Position numbers and translations under genes: made by a program | Shown here: positions 7,370 through 15,618 of the stretch, in pieces | How the letters are laid out: each line of letters starts with the position of its first letter | How positions within the stretch are numbered: position 1 is the stretch's first letter | Assembly: GCA_023663505.1 (NCBI GenBank) | Contig: JAMPHH010000026.1 | Span: forward strand, 1-36,938 | Direction of reading: 5' to 3' | DNA from: Muribaculum sp. | Lineage (GTDB): Bacteria; Bacillota; Clostridia; Lachnospirales; Lachnospiraceae | Length of the DNA stretch: 36,938 nt | The notes under the pieces: model-generated | Database searches by the model: none | What the model saw: only the letters and a program-made list of their open reading frames with translations | What the model was told of the DNA's origin: nothing

Positions 7370-7624
7370 CTATGTGTTTTTACCCTGCAATTGTTCAGCC
7401 CCAAGGAAACACACCGTGTTTTCGTGGTTGATCCCGGATAACTACTTTAATTTTTTATAAAGAAGCATTTTTATAGTAGAAAAATGTCGAAAAGTAATGT
7501 ATGATAGAAAACGAATATATTCTTTGTTAATCAGATTGTGGTAACTATTCGGAGCCAATCCCGCGGACACTATGTGTTTGCCCGGTTCCGGACGGTTACG
7601 GATTAGATATAGAGGAGCCGGCAC

Positions 7625-8941
7625 ATGGAGCAAACTACACAGGAACAACAGGAACGGCGGGAGGCAAGAAGGAAGCGTCGAGTGCGCAATCAGATTCTTG
7701 CCTATTCCGCGGTGATTATTTTTATAATAGCGCTTGCCGCGGGCATCGTGTTCGGGGTGCGCTATCTGACCAAGGAAAGCCGCAGGCATCAACAGGAGCA
7801 GCAGGAACAGGTCAACGATATGATTGGGACAGAGGAAACACTGCCGGAGCCTGAGCCGGACACGGAGGAGCCCGTGCCTGAGCTCACGGCTGAGCAAAAG
7901 CTTGATGAGATCGTCAATTCCGTCATCGAGGTTTTGCCGTTGGAGGACAAGGTGGCAGGGCTCTTTATCGTGACGCCCGAGTCTATCACGGGGGTAACTA
8001 CCGCGGTAAAAGCCGGAGACGGCACCAAGGAGGCCCTGACCAAGTATTCCGTGGGCGGAATCGTATATAATACCAAAAATATACAAAACGAGACACAGTT
8101 TAAGGAAATGATTGACAACACCAAGCTTTACACAAGCTATCCGCTGTTTATCGCGGTGGAGGACGAGGGCGGCAAGATCAGCCCCCTGCAGGAAAAGGGC
8201 TTGGCGGACAAGCAGGACGGCGGTGCGGAGCTGGCACAAAACGGAGATGCAGCCAAGGCATATGAGGTCGGCAGCGCCATCGGTGCATATCTGTCAGATT
8301 ATGGCTTTAATTTGGATTTTGCACCCGTGGCGGATTTGAGCAGCGTGGAGAATTCCATTATGGCAAGCCGCGCATACGGGTCGGACGCAGCCAGCGTAAG
8401 TCCCTATGTAGCCTCCATGGTACAGGGACTAAAATCCCAAGGCGTCAGCGCTTGTCTGAAGCATTTTCCCGGAATGGGCAGCACCACGCAGGATACCGAT
8501 AAGGGTCTCGCCTCCACGGACAGAAGCGAACAGGATTTCAGGGATAATGAGTTTCAGGTATTTCAGGCGGGCATCGATGCGGGGGCGGATATGGTGATGG
8601 TGAGCCATATGGCTGCGCCTTCCCTCGCCGGAGACAACACGCCCTGCTCCATGTCCTCTCAGGTGGTCACGGAGCTTTTGCGCAAGGAGCTCGGCTTTAA
8701 CGGCGTTATAATCACAGACGCCATGAACGTCACCGCGATCACCGACTATTATGATGCGGGAGACGCGGCGGTGCAGGCGCTGCGCGCAGGCTGCGATATG
8801 ATCCTCATGCCGGAGGATTTCGAAAAGGCATATAATAGCGTGTTGGAAAATGTGCAGAGCGGCGTGATCTCGGAGGAACGCATCAATGATTCGCTGAGAC
8901 GGGTATATCGGATCAAATATGCGGACAGCGTTGCAGAGTGA
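7625..8941 (+). CDS. Membrane-anchored glycoside hydrolase family 3 protein
   Basis: A 438-residue extracytoplasmic protein related to NagZ-type beta-N-acetylhexosaminidases. A charged cytosolic stub (1-23) is followed by one membrane helix (about 24-46), a Glu/Pro-rich linker (52-88) and the GH3 TIM barrel from about 92. Visible motifs are YSVGGIVYNT, AVEDEGGKI, LDFAPVADL, the KHFPG block at 279-283 and the nucleophile loop ITDAMNV with D365. The position where NagZ enzymes carry the catalytic Asp-Ser-His is Asp-Thr-Asp here (290-292), so the general acid/base histidine appears absent. There is no second GH3 domain. GAGGAG precedes the ATG and a strong terminator follows. A role in cell wall turnover is expected from the family, but activity is uncertain. 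Confidence 0.88.
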   Translation: MEQTTQEQQERREARRKRRVRNQILAYSAVIIFIIALAAGIVFGVRYLTKESRRHQQEQQEQVNDMIGTEETLPEPEPDTEEPVPELTAEQKLDEIVNSVIEVLPLEDKVAGLFIVTPESITGVTTAVKAGDGTKEALTKYSVGGIVYNTKNIQNETQFKEMIDNTKLYTSYPLFIAVEDEGGKISPLQEKGLADKQDGGAELAQNGDAAKAYEVGSAIGAYLSDYGFNLDFAPVADLSSVENSIMASRAYGSDAASVSPYVASMVQGLKSQGVSACLKHFPGMGSTTQDTDKGLASTDRSEQDFRDNEFQVFQAGIDAGADMVMVSHMAAPSLAGDNTPCSMSSQVVTELLRKELGFNGVIITDAMNVTAITDYYDAGDAAVQALRAGCDMILMPEDFEKAYNSVLENVQSGVISEERINDSLRRVYRIKYADSVAE

Positions 8942-8954
8942 ATCGGCATAATAT

Positions 8955-8991
8955 AAGAGCGTATTGATTATCGTTTCATCAATACGCTCTT
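8955..8991 (+). terminator. Intrinsic terminator of the GH3 gene
   Basis: A 14-base arm AAGAGCGTATTGAT (8955-8968) pairs perfectly with 8978-8991 across a 9-base loop. It sits 13 bases after the stop codon. T residues at the distal arm end provide a short U-tract. Confidence 0.85.
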
Positions 8992-9016
8992 TCAGACTAT
9001 GCTATCCAATGGACCA

Positions 9017-9300
9017 TTACCTCTCTTTCTCAATTATTCTTGTAAGCTGTTTGCTGAAGCTGCCAGCTTCTGGAATAGCTTGTACCATATTCAGTTTTCT
9101 TTGATCTTCCATTTTCTCATTTGTACTCTTTCCACTTCTCTTTTGTATAGGATACTGTAACGTTCCAAACGATTTATAAATTCTTTGGTAATTCGCTACT
9201 TTTTCTTCTGTGTACTCGATTCATCTATGTAAATTTTTCTCTTAGGTGAAATGACCTTGTACCTTTTCCTTGGTACCTCAATGGAAGACTTCTTGGGTTT
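9017..9300 (-). pseudogene. Decayed small reading frame of unknown origin
   Basis: Two adjoining minus-strand frames look coding in composition but have no intact start. The upstream part (about 9196-9298) encodes a lysine-rich stretch including RYKVISPKRKIYIDES and runs into TAG at 9196. The downstream part (about 9217 to the TAA at 9017) encodes a stretch including EEKVANYQRIYKSFGTLQYP and ends in LTRIIEKER. A shift of frame near 9200-9220 would join them. An AGGAGG box stands upstream near 9330. The flanks are very AT-rich. The family is not recognised. The rest of 8992-9661 holds nothing else that I can support apart from the promoter at 9587-9615. Confidence 0.35.
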
Positions 9301-9586
9301 AAATTATTGGGTTAGGTGGACCGTACCTCCTTTCGTCAGATTCGACTCTTTAATTGAGACCTCCTTCTGTCTCGTTGTCTTGTCTCTTTTGTTTTGTTGA
9401 TATTAATATATCATGCCCCTCGACATTTGTCAACACATTTTTTCAAAAATTTTAAAATTTTTTCTTTTTATTTTGTTGTGCGGGATTTTATCTGAAAATT
9501 CTGCATTTTCGCCCCTTTTTTCTATCTTTTGCCATGTTTTCCTATTTTTTCCATTTGAAGCATATGAAGAAAATTGTTCCAAAAGG

Positions 9587-9615
9587 TTTCTATTTACCAA
9601 AGAAGCTGTTATAAT
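9587..9615 (+). promoter_or_regulatory. Putative extended -10 promoter of the toxin-antitoxin genes
   Basis: TATAAT (9610-9615) is preceded by TGT, an extended -10. The -35 position (9587-9592) reads TTTCTA, a weak match. It is about 47 bases before the antitoxin ATG. Type II antitoxins usually repress their own promoter; no clear operator palindrome was seen. Confidence 0.5.
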
Positions 9616-9661
9616 TGAGGGAAAGGTCTATATTGTAAATGTGTTTGTAAGGAGGATTGAA

Positions 9662-9922
9662 ATGAGTACGTTGGAAAAGACAATCTCCATGATAGAAACA
9701 TTGCCGGAAACCGATCTGCTCAAGATACAGGATTTGATTCAGGAATTTTTCCGGCAGCGGGAAATTGAATCAACTGACGATGCAGTCGGAAGAATGCTTA
9801 AACCTATGTCCAAAAAAGCATTTATGCAGGATATTGAAACAGCAGAAAAAGAGATTGCCGAGGGCAATTATAAAAAAGCTCAAGAGGTGTTTGATGAGTT
9901 GGAACAAAGATACAATTTTTGA
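9662..9922 (+). CDS. Antitoxin of a type II toxin-antitoxin pair
   Basis: An 86-residue acidic, mainly helical protein starting MSTLEKTISMIETLPETDLL. The ATG at 9662 follows AAGGAGG; a frame open much further upstream is AT-rich and not protein-like. The first 40 residues could form the DNA-binding and dimer part, and the C-terminal half (KKAFMQDIETAEKEIAEGNY) the toxin-wrapping helix. Its last 29 bases overlap the toxin gene, the usual coupling in such operons. Identification comes mostly from size, order and the toxin partner. Confidence 0.75.
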   Translation: MSTLEKTISMIETLPETDLLKIQDLIQEFFRQREIESTDDAVGRMLKPMSKKAFMQDIETAEKEIAEGNYKKAQEVFDELEQRYNF

Positions 9923-10226
9923 AGTCATATTGACGGACAAAGCACAAACTCAGGTTCAGAACATATTGGATTACATCTTTTATGAACTTGAAAATCCCCA
10001 AGCTGCTTATAATATTGAGCAGGATATGAGGGAAACTATCAACAGACTTCCACATATAGCTAAAAGTTTAAAGCTATGCGACGACCCAAAGTTGCGCGCA
10101 CAAGGATACAGAACTATTCATTTGAAACGGCACGGATATTTTATGCTGTACAAAATCGTTGATACATATGTATATATCATTGGAGTTTACCATGATTTGC
10201 AGGATTATGAAAATATCCTAAAATAA
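9894..10226 (+). CDS. ParE/RelE-family toxin
   Basis: A 110-residue basic protein of the ParE/RelE fold, predicted to poison gyrase or cleave mRNA at the ribosome. The ATG at 9894 lies inside the antitoxin gene in another frame, giving a 29-base overlap; the ORF is open further upstream but only in overlap with the antitoxin. Family-like features are VILTDKAQTQVQNILDYI near the N-terminus, the central IEQDMRETINRLPHIAKSL helix and the C-terminal YRTIHLKRHGYFMLYKI and IIGVYHDLQDY strands. R and H residues in the last strands are typical. Whether it is of ParE or RelE activity cannot be said. Confidence 0.82.
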   Translation: MSWNKDTIFEVILTDKAQTQVQNILDYIFYELENPQAAYNIEQDMRETINRLPHIAKSLKLCDDPKLRAQGYRTIHLKRHGYFMLYKIVDTYVYIIGVYHDLQDYENILK

Positions 10227-10251
10227 TACTTTGTATGAGGAGCTACATATT

Positions 10252-11562
10252 ATGAAAAAGAAACTTTTATCATTTGCATTATCACTGGTTCTGGTTCTCA
10301 GCCTGACAGCCTGCAGGGATTCCGCGACAACTGCTTCCGACAGCGGAGCACAGGAATCCGCAGCCTTATCCTCCATGGAGGCGTCCACGGGAGAATCCGC
10401 CGTCTCCTCGTCGGCGTCACAGGCAGCGCAGACAGACCCCTCCGCCGCAGGCGGGAGCAGCGAAAACAATTCGCAATCTACCCAAGAGTCCACTCCGACG
10501 GCTGCGGGCGAATCCGCAGCAGCCTCCGCAGGCGCAGTCAATTCAGCCGATTTGACCAATGCCACCAATGCGTCTGACATGACAGGTTCATCTAATATGG
10601 CTAATGTGACCGCTGCAGGCAATGGTCTCGGAGCAGGCGGCTCCGCAGCATCTACCGACAATCAGCTTACCATCGCACTCTTTGGTCTGGATGCGAATAA
10701 GAACCCCTCGGGGGACGACCCGGAGAGCTGGGCGAAGCTGATGCGCCAGTTCCGCAGCGACTGTACCATGATCGCCAACATCAACATGGACACCGGCGAG
10801 GTCAAGCTGGTCAGCGTGTACCGCGACACCTTCCTAAACACCGGAGATGACAAGTACCAGAAATGTAACGCGGCGTATGCCAGAGGCGGCGCGACACAGG
10901 CTGTCGAGATGCTCAACACCAATCTTGACCTGAATATTGACAAATATATCGCTGTCAGCTACCACAGCCTGATGGATTTGATTGACGGGTTGGGCGGTAT
11001 CACCATTGACGTGGAGAAAGCCGCACTTAATGAGATCAACGGCTATCAGAATACGATTGTGACAGATCTTGGGCTGTCCGGCTACACACCCGTGACCGAG
11101 TCCGGTTCCCAGACCTTAAACGGTCTGCAGGCCACGGCATATTGCAGGCTCCGCCACGATTTCCCCCGCGGCGACCTCGACCGCGCCGCTCATCAGCGCA
11201 AGGTGCTCAAGGCCATCGAGGAGAAGGCGAAGCAGACGGACGCCGTAACCTTAGCCGCCCTGTTCACCAAGGTTTTCGCCAAGATACATACCAATCTGGA
11301 CATGGAGACCTTGGCGGATCTCGTCGCCAATATCGACAATTACAGCATCGCGGGCGAAGCGGGTTTCCCCGCCGATGACATGGTAAAAATCGCGACCTTG
11401 GGCAAATCGGGAAGCTGCGTGGTGCCCATCGACTTGGAGAGCAATGTGATCAGGCTGCATCAATTCCTGTACGATCAGGAGAACTACACACCCTCGCAGA
11501 CGGTAAAGGACATCAACGCCACCATCATCGAGAAGGCTTCCCCCTATGTCAGCTTCGACTAA
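10252..11562 (+). CDS. LCP-family (LytR-CpsA-Psr) lipoprotein
   Basis: A 436-residue cell-surface protein of the family that attaches anionic glycopolymers to peptidoglycan. The ATG at 10252 follows AGGAG; a TTG seven codons earlier lies at the box. Residues 1-21 are a lipoprotein signal with lipobox LTAC (C21). A Ser/Ala/Thr-rich linker of about 110 residues (22-135) follows. The LCP domain starts near 138 with LTIALFGLDANK. Conserved parts: FRSDCTMIANI (167-177), VSVYRDTF (R191, D192), KCNAAYARGG, and LNGLQATAYCRLRHDFPRGD with R311 and Q315. Most relatives use an N-terminal membrane helix, so lipid anchoring is unusual. It starts 25 bases after the toxin gene and may share its transcript. 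Confidence 0.88.
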   Translation: MKKKLLSFALSLVLVLSLTACRDSATTASDSGAQESAALSSMEASTGESAVSSSASQAAQTDPSAAGGSSENNSQSTQESTPTAAGESAAASAGAVNSADLTNATNASDMTGSSNMANVTAAGNGLGAGGSAASTDNQLTIALFGLDANKNPSGDDPESWAKLMRQFRSDCTMIANINMDTGEVKLVSVYRDTFLNTGDDKYQKCNAAYARGGATQAVEMLNTNLDLNIDKYIAVSYHSLMDLIDGLGGITIDVEKAALNEINGYQNTIVTDLGLSGYTPVTESGSQTLNGLQATAYCRLRHDFPRGDLDRAAHQRKVLKAIEEKAKQTDAVTLAALFTKVFAKIHTNLDMETLADLVANIDNYSIAGEAGFPADDMVKIATLGKSGSCVVPIDLESNVIRLHQFLYDQENYTPSQTVKDINATIIEKASPYVSFD

Positions 11563-11611
11563 AATGCGACCATCTTTATACAGTCGAAAAACTCCGGAAT
11601 GGCACTTGCCT

Positions 11612-11681
11612 CATTCGCCAATCCAAATTTATTGGATTTGTGCTCATGAGAGCATTGACTTGGCTCATTGCCCACGGGAAT
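11612..11681. repeat. Second copy of intergenic repeat family A
   Basis: 11612-11648 matches 2571-2607 at all but one position and includes the ATCCAA/TTGGAT hairpin. 11654-11681 matches 2633-2660 at all but about two or three positions. The 25 bases between these parts in the first copy are missing here. The repeat sits just behind the stop codon of lysC and in the tail-to-tail gap with the LCP gene (11563-11690), where no ordinary terminator was seen. Confidence 0.8.
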
Positions 11682-11690
11682 CAGGCGAGC

Positions 11691-13010
11691 TTACAGCTTA
11701 GTCACCACAAAGATATCATAAATCGCCTTGATTGCGGTCTCAAAATCCTCATCAGAGACGCCGATAATGATATTCTGCTCGGAGGAGCCCTGATCGATCA
11801 TCTTGACATTGATATGCTGGTGCGCCAGAGCAGCGAATATCCTTGCAGCCGTACCGCGCATGGACTTCATGCCCCGCCCCACCACCGCGATCAGCGCGAT
11901 GTCGGACTCAATATCGATCATATCCGGATTGGCAAGCCGATGAATCCCTGCCACCACCTGCTGTTCCTTGTTCATAAATTCATCTTGATGTACAAACACC
12001 GTCATGGTGTCAATGCCGGAGGGCACATGCTCAAAGGAGATTCCGTTCTCCTCAAACGCCTGTAATACCTTCCTGCCAAAGCCGATCTCGGAGTTCATCA
12101 TATCCTTCTCAATATTGATGGAGCAAAATCCCTTTTTGCCGGCAATGCCCGTGATGACATACTTGGATTTCTGACATGTGCTGCCCACAATCCATGTTCC
12201 CTTTGCCTCAGGGTCGTTAGTGTTGCGGATATTGATAGGGATTCCCTCCCTGCGCACGGGGAAGATCGCATCCTCGTGCAGCACGCTTGCCCCCATATAG
12301 GAAAGCTCCCGAAGCTCGCTGTATGTGATGATATCAATGCTCTTGGGGTGCTCGATGATTCTGGGGTCAGCCACCATGAACCCTGACACGTCCGTCCAGT
12401 TCTCGTACACGTCTACCTTCGCCGCCTTCGCCACGATGGAGCCTGTCACGTCCGAGCCGCCGCGGGAAAACGTCTTCACCGTGCCGTCGGGAAGCGCGCC
12501 GTAAAACCCGGGCACCACCGCCCGCTTGCATTTGGCGAGCCTCGCCGAAAGCACCTCGTTAGTCTTCACATCATCAAAATCACCGTTCTCATGGAAGAAA
12601 ATAACCGTCGCGGCGTCTATGAACTCATAGCCCAAGTATTTTGCCATCACGATACCGTTGAGATATTCCCCCCGGGACGCCGCATAGTTGGAACCTGCCT
12701 TCTCCTTAAAGTTTTTCTCAATCGCCGCAAACTCGTCGTCCAAGCTGAGATTCAGCTTTAACCCCTTGATGATCTCCTCGTAACGACTCGCAATCTCCTT
12801 CAATTCCTTGGTAAAATCCTTATTCTCCTCCGCCAAAGCATAACAGGCATAGAGCATATCCGTCACCTTGTCATCATCTTTGAACCGCTTTCCCGGCGCA
12901 GAGGGCACCACATATCGTCTCTCCTTGTCGGCTCGAATGATATCGCCCACCTTCTTAAACTGCTCCGCGCTCGCCAAAGAGCTGCCGCCAAACTTTACTA
13001 CCTTAGACAT
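11691..13010 (-). CDS. lysC: Aspartate kinase
   Basis: Phosphorylates aspartate, the first step to lysine, threonine and methionine. The 439-residue monofunctional enzyme starts MSKVVKFGGSSLAS, with K6 and GGSS of the kinase loop. Other kinase blocks are RGEYLNGIVMAKYLGYEF and the FSRGGSDVTGSIVA segment that binds aspartate and ATP. Two C-terminal ACT domains follow (roughly 300-435), including VFVHQDEF and the HQHINVKMIDQG and SEQNIIIGV blocks that usually sense lysine or threonine. AGAGGAG precedes the start with a rather long spacing. It is third in the ACT - hom - lysC operon, with 90 bases between hom and lysC. Confidence 0.95.
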   Translation of the reverse strand: MSKVVKFGGSSLASAEQFKKVGDIIRADKERRYVVPSAPGKRFKDDDKVTDMLYACYALAEENKDFTKELKEIASRYEEIIKGLKLNLSLDDEFAAIEKNFKEKAGSNYAASRGEYLNGIVMAKYLGYEFIDAATVIFFHENGDFDDVKTNEVLSARLAKCKRAVVPGFYGALPDGTVKTFSRGGSDVTGSIVAKAAKVDVYENWTDVSGFMVADPRIIEHPKSIDIITYSELRELSYMGASVLHEDAIFPVRREGIPINIRNTNDPEAKGTWIVGSTCQKSKYVITGIAGKKGFCSINIEKDMMNSEIGFGRKVLQAFEENGISFEHVPSGIDTMTVFVHQDEFMNKEQQVVAGIHRLANPDMIDIESDIALIAVVGRGMKSMRGTAARIFAALAHQHINVKMIDQGSSEQNIIIGVSDEDFETAIKAIYDIFVVTKL

Positions 13011-13100
13011 AATTCCAATTCACTCCTCTTTCTTATTTCTCAAGCATTACATTGCCTTCTAATCCATCGTCTCCTCCGAGCCGTTTTGTCGGCTCATTTC

Positions 13101-14315
13101 TCACGAAAACAAACGAATACGGCTCTCCACGACGTCGCCAAGCTCCTCGCATTTTGCTGCGAACTCGCGCTCCCTGACAGGCCTTGTGAACACTGCGAAA
13201 TCCTCCGTGCGCCCCGGCACCGTGAGTACCTCCTCGCAGTCAAACGCCGCCTCCACCGCCGACCTTGCGGAGGTCTTCGCCCGAAGGAAATAGCGGCTTT
13301 CCACGTTATCTATATCCGCAAGCTTCGCGTCCTCCTTTTCCCAGAAGCACATGATCACCTTGCCCAGATGTCTTGCGCAATCCACCACGTCGGATACCAC
13401 CGCGCTTGCCGTGGGGAGCTTGCCCGCTCCTCTGCCGTAGTACATGGAATCGCCAAGCATGTTCCCCGTGACGAACACCGCGTTGAACACGTCATTGACC
13501 ATGGCAAGGGGGTGCTCCTTATCCAACATGAACGGGGCTACCATGGCAAGCACTTCTTCCTCTCCCAACGCCTTGCTCCTTGCCAAGAGCTTGATGGACT
13601 TCCCCGCGGCCTTGGCATAGACAAAATCCGCCGCCGTCACCTTGGTGATACCCTCTGTATATATTTTCTCGGAATCCACATTCATTCCCGTCATCAGCGA
13701 GGACAGAATCGCAATCTTACGGCATGCGTCATGCCCCTCAACGTCAGCCTCGGGATTGCGCTCCGCATATCCCTTCTCCTGAGCCTCCTTCAACACGGCG
13801 TCAAAGTCCGCCCCCTCCTTCTCCATTTTTGTCAGGATATAGTTGGTGGTGCCGTTTAGGATACCCGTGATCGCCTCGATGCGCTCCGCGGTCAGGGAAT
13901 AATTCAAGGGACGGATAATCGGAATCCCGCCACCCACGCTCGCCTCAAAGAGATAATTGCATTGATGCGCCTTTGCGGTCTGTAAAAGCTCGGGACCATA
14001 CTTTGCCACCAACTCCTTGTTGGAGGTACAGACACTCTTGCCCTTCTCCAGCAAAGCCTTGGTAAATTGGTAAGCCACGCCCACACCGCCCATGGTCTCG
14101 CAGACGATCGCCACGTCGTCATCATTGACGATCCTGTCAAAATCATGGATCACCTTACTCTCATAAGGGTCTCCCGGAAAGTCCTTCAAATCCAAAATGT
14201 ACTTGACCTCCAGCTCCTGACCCGCCTTCTTGTTGACCATAGCCTTATTTTTCTCAATTACCTCGACCACACCGCTTCCCACGGTGCCGTATCCCAACAC
14301 AGCTACCTGAATCAT
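13101..14315 (-). CDS. hom: Homoserine dehydrogenase
   Basis: Reduces aspartate semialdehyde to homoserine with NAD(P)H in the threonine and methionine branch. The 404-residue protein has the Rossmann motif GYGTVGSGV (8-16), TSNKELVAKYG, FEASVGGGIP and IITGILNGTTNYIL-type substrate loop, and the GRGAGKLPTASAVVSD block near residue 290. The C-terminal segment after about 335 is shorter than the usual ACT domain: it keeps RYFLRAK and a final VVESRIRLFS strand but not a full ACT repeat. A stand-alone ACT protein is encoded just upstream. AAGGAG precedes the ATG. The gene lies 68 bases after the ACT gene and 90 before lysC. Confidence 0.95.
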   Translation of the reverse strand: MIQVAVLGYGTVGSGVVEVIEKNKAMVNKKAGQELEVKYILDLKDFPGDPYESKVIHDFDRIVNDDDVAIVCETMGGVGVAYQFTKALLEKGKSVCTSNKELVAKYGPELLQTAKAHQCNYLFEASVGGGIPIIRPLNYSLTAERIEAITGILNGTTNYILTKMEKEGADFDAVLKEAQEKGYAERNPEADVEGHDACRKIAILSSLMTGMNVDSEKIYTEGITKVTAADFVYAKAAGKSIKLLARSKALGEEEVLAMVAPFMLDKEHPLAMVNDVFNAVFVTGNMLGDSMYYGRGAGKLPTASAVVSDVVDCARHLGKVIMCFWEKEDAKLADIDNVESRYFLRAKTSARSAVEAAFDCEEVLTVPGRTEDFAVFTRPVREREFAAKCEELGDVVESRIRLFS

Positions 14316-14383
14316 TATATTCTCCTTTTCTGCTTTTATCTAATAAATGATTGCGCAACTTTCCATTTTGCAATCATTTGTTT

Positions 14384-14827
14384 TTACTCCCTCGCCAATA
14401 TTTTGACATGGTGAACCCCCTTTTGGCTCTCCATTCTCTCTATCATTTTGGAGATATCCCCCGTGGTCTTGAGCACCTGTACACTCAGGCTTAAGGAGGC
14501 AATCCCGTTGATAGGGATACTTTGATGGATCGTCAGGATATTCGCATGATTCTCCGCAATGATTTTCAGCACGTCCGACAAAATCCCCGGCTCATCGTCC
14601 ATTTGAAAGATCAAGGTTAAGGTTGTCCCTTGGGAATTATCGTGAAATTGAAAGATATCGTCCTTATATTTATAGAAGGAACTCCGACTGATACCCACCG
14701 CTTCAACCGCCTCCTGAACCGTCAGAGCCTTCTCCGACTCCAGAAGCCTTTTCGCCTCAACCACCTTTAACAGCACCTCGGGAATCGCCTTCTGGCGCAC
14801 CACATAGTACTTGGCTGTCTCTCCCAT
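14384..14827 (-). CDS. ACT-domain regulatory protein (PheB/UPF0735 type)
   Basis: A 147-residue small protein with an N-terminal helix-turn-helix-like part (LTVQEAVEAVGISRSSFYKY) and a C-terminal ACT domain from about residue 68 (TLTLIFQMDDEPGILSDVL) ending in VHHVKILARE. ACT domains bind amino acids. I chose the ATG at 14827, six bases after AAAGGA; another ATG two codons earlier overlaps the box. It heads the hom-lysC operon, so sensing of an aspartate-family amino acid is plausible, either as regulator of the genes or of the shortened Hom enzyme. That is inference; relatives next to pheA are linked to aromatic synthesis. Confidence 0.88.
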   Translation of the reverse strand: MGETAKYYVVRQKAIPEVLLKVVEAKRLLESEKALTVQEAVEAVGISRSSFYKYKDDIFQFHDNSQGTTLTLIFQMDDEPGILSDVLKIIAENHANILTIHQSIPINGIASLSLSVQVLKTTGDISKMIERMESQKGVHHVKILARE

Positions 14828-14918
14828 ATGCATTCCTTTCGTTACGGTTCAGCCCTCCGCTTAACCGTTGCGCCCTTTCTGTTCTTGTAGAGCGGACACT
14901 TGTTTGCCAACGGAAGAT

Positions 14919-14947
14919 ATTGTAACACAAGACGGACAGAAGTACAA
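14919..14947 (-). promoter_or_regulatory. Promoter of the ACT-hom-lysC operon
   Basis: Minus strand: -35 TTGTAC (14942-14947), 17-base spacer, -10 TACAAT (14919-14924). The leader of about 80 bases (14828-14912) shows no T-box or riboswitch signature that I can recognise. Confidence 0.7.
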
Positions 14948-14980
14948 GAGGAAAGTTGGATTTTTTGATGTTTTTTCGAC

Positions 14981-15017
14981 GAAAAATACAACCGCTCAGC
15001 AAAAGTCTGAACGGTTG
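14981..15017 (-). terminator. Intrinsic terminator of the GNAT gene
   Basis: 11-pair stem CAACCGTTCAG/CTGAGCGGTTG on the minus strand (15007-15017/14989-14999, one G-U pair), loop of 7, followed by TATTTTT. It starts 16 bases after the stop codon. Confidence 0.85.
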
Positions 15018-15033
15018 CGCAAAATTCGGGGCT

Positions 15034-15516
15034 CTATAAATCCAGCTTCATATATATGGAGGTCTCCATGGGACTGTCATTGTAGCTTGGAATCTCATAA
15101 AATCCAAACCTTCTATATAAATGGAGCGCGCTCTGCAGGAAAGGGAGCGTGTCCAACAGCATATGTGAGTAACCTATTGCCCGCGCATCATCTATCACAC
15201 GTTGAATCAGCAGTTCTCCAATGCGCTGTCCCCGAAAAGCGGGCCTGACATAGAGCCGCTTCATTTCGCAGCTTTGAGCGTCTATCCGCCGCAGGGCAAT
15301 ACAGCCCGCCGTCTGCCCGTCGCAGGATACAAGATACAATCGTCCGTGGGGCGGGGCGTACTTTACCTCCAAATGCTCTAATTCCTCGTCATATTTCTGT
15401 ATCGCGAGGTATTCCCTGAACTGAGAATCCCCCTCCGCAAGCATATCCGTGTACTCCGCAAAAAGCTCCCGCACCTCCTGCTTGCAATCCCATGCGGGGA
15501 ACAGCTCAATACTCAT
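15034..15516 (-). CDS. GNAT-family N-acetyltransferase
   Basis: A 160-residue cytosolic acyltransferase using acetyl-CoA; the acceptor is unknown. The core beta strand GCIALRRID (71-79) leads to motif A, MKRLYVRPAFRGQRIGELL (85-103), where RGQRIG binds the pyrophosphate of CoA. Motif B is seen in LHLYRRFGFYEIPSY with the expected aromatic residues. An N-terminal helical part covers residues 8-48. AAAGGAGG stands just before the ATG at 15516. It is a single-gene unit with promoter at 15572-15600 and terminator at 14981-15017. Confidence 0.9.
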   Translation of the reverse strand: MSIELFPAWDCKQEVRELFAEYTDMLAEGDSQFREYLAIQKYDEELEHLEVKYAPPHGRLYLVSCDGQTAGCIALRRIDAQSCEMKRLYVRPAFRGQRIGELLIQRVIDDARAIGYSHMLLDTLPFLQSALHLYRRFGFYEIPSYNDSPMETSIYMKLDL

Positions 15517-15571
15517 ATGACCGCCTCCTTTGTATGCGCATTCTCATAAATTCAATTCATCTCTAGCACAT

Positions 15572-15600
15572 AATATATCCCTTTTCATCGCATTAGGCAA
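15572..15600 (-). promoter_or_regulatory. Promoter of the GNAT gene
   Basis: Minus strand: -35 TTGCCT (15595-15600), 17-base spacer, -10 TATATT (15572-15577). It lies in the 102-base gap between the GNAT gene and the upstream giant gene. Confidence 0.6.
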
Positions 15601-15618
15601 CATCTAATATGTTACGTA

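Noticed and set aside
7442..8239. 265-codon minus-strand frame over the GH3 gene
   Set aside because: It lies antisense to a well-supported gene, has no ribosome site or family motif, and its composition is that of a mirrored frame.
9413..9661. N-terminal extension of the antitoxin frame with a hydrophobic segment
   Set aside because: It lies in a T-rich spacer, contains the likely promoter, and a good ribosome box sits right before the ATG at 9662.
13086..13859. 257-codon plus-strand frame over hom
   Set aside because: Antisense shadow of hom with no independent support.
14828..14912. Possible riboswitch or T-box in the ACT-hom-lysC leader
   Set aside because: Too short, and no T-box motif, lysine or threonine attenuator or terminator/antiterminator pair was visible.
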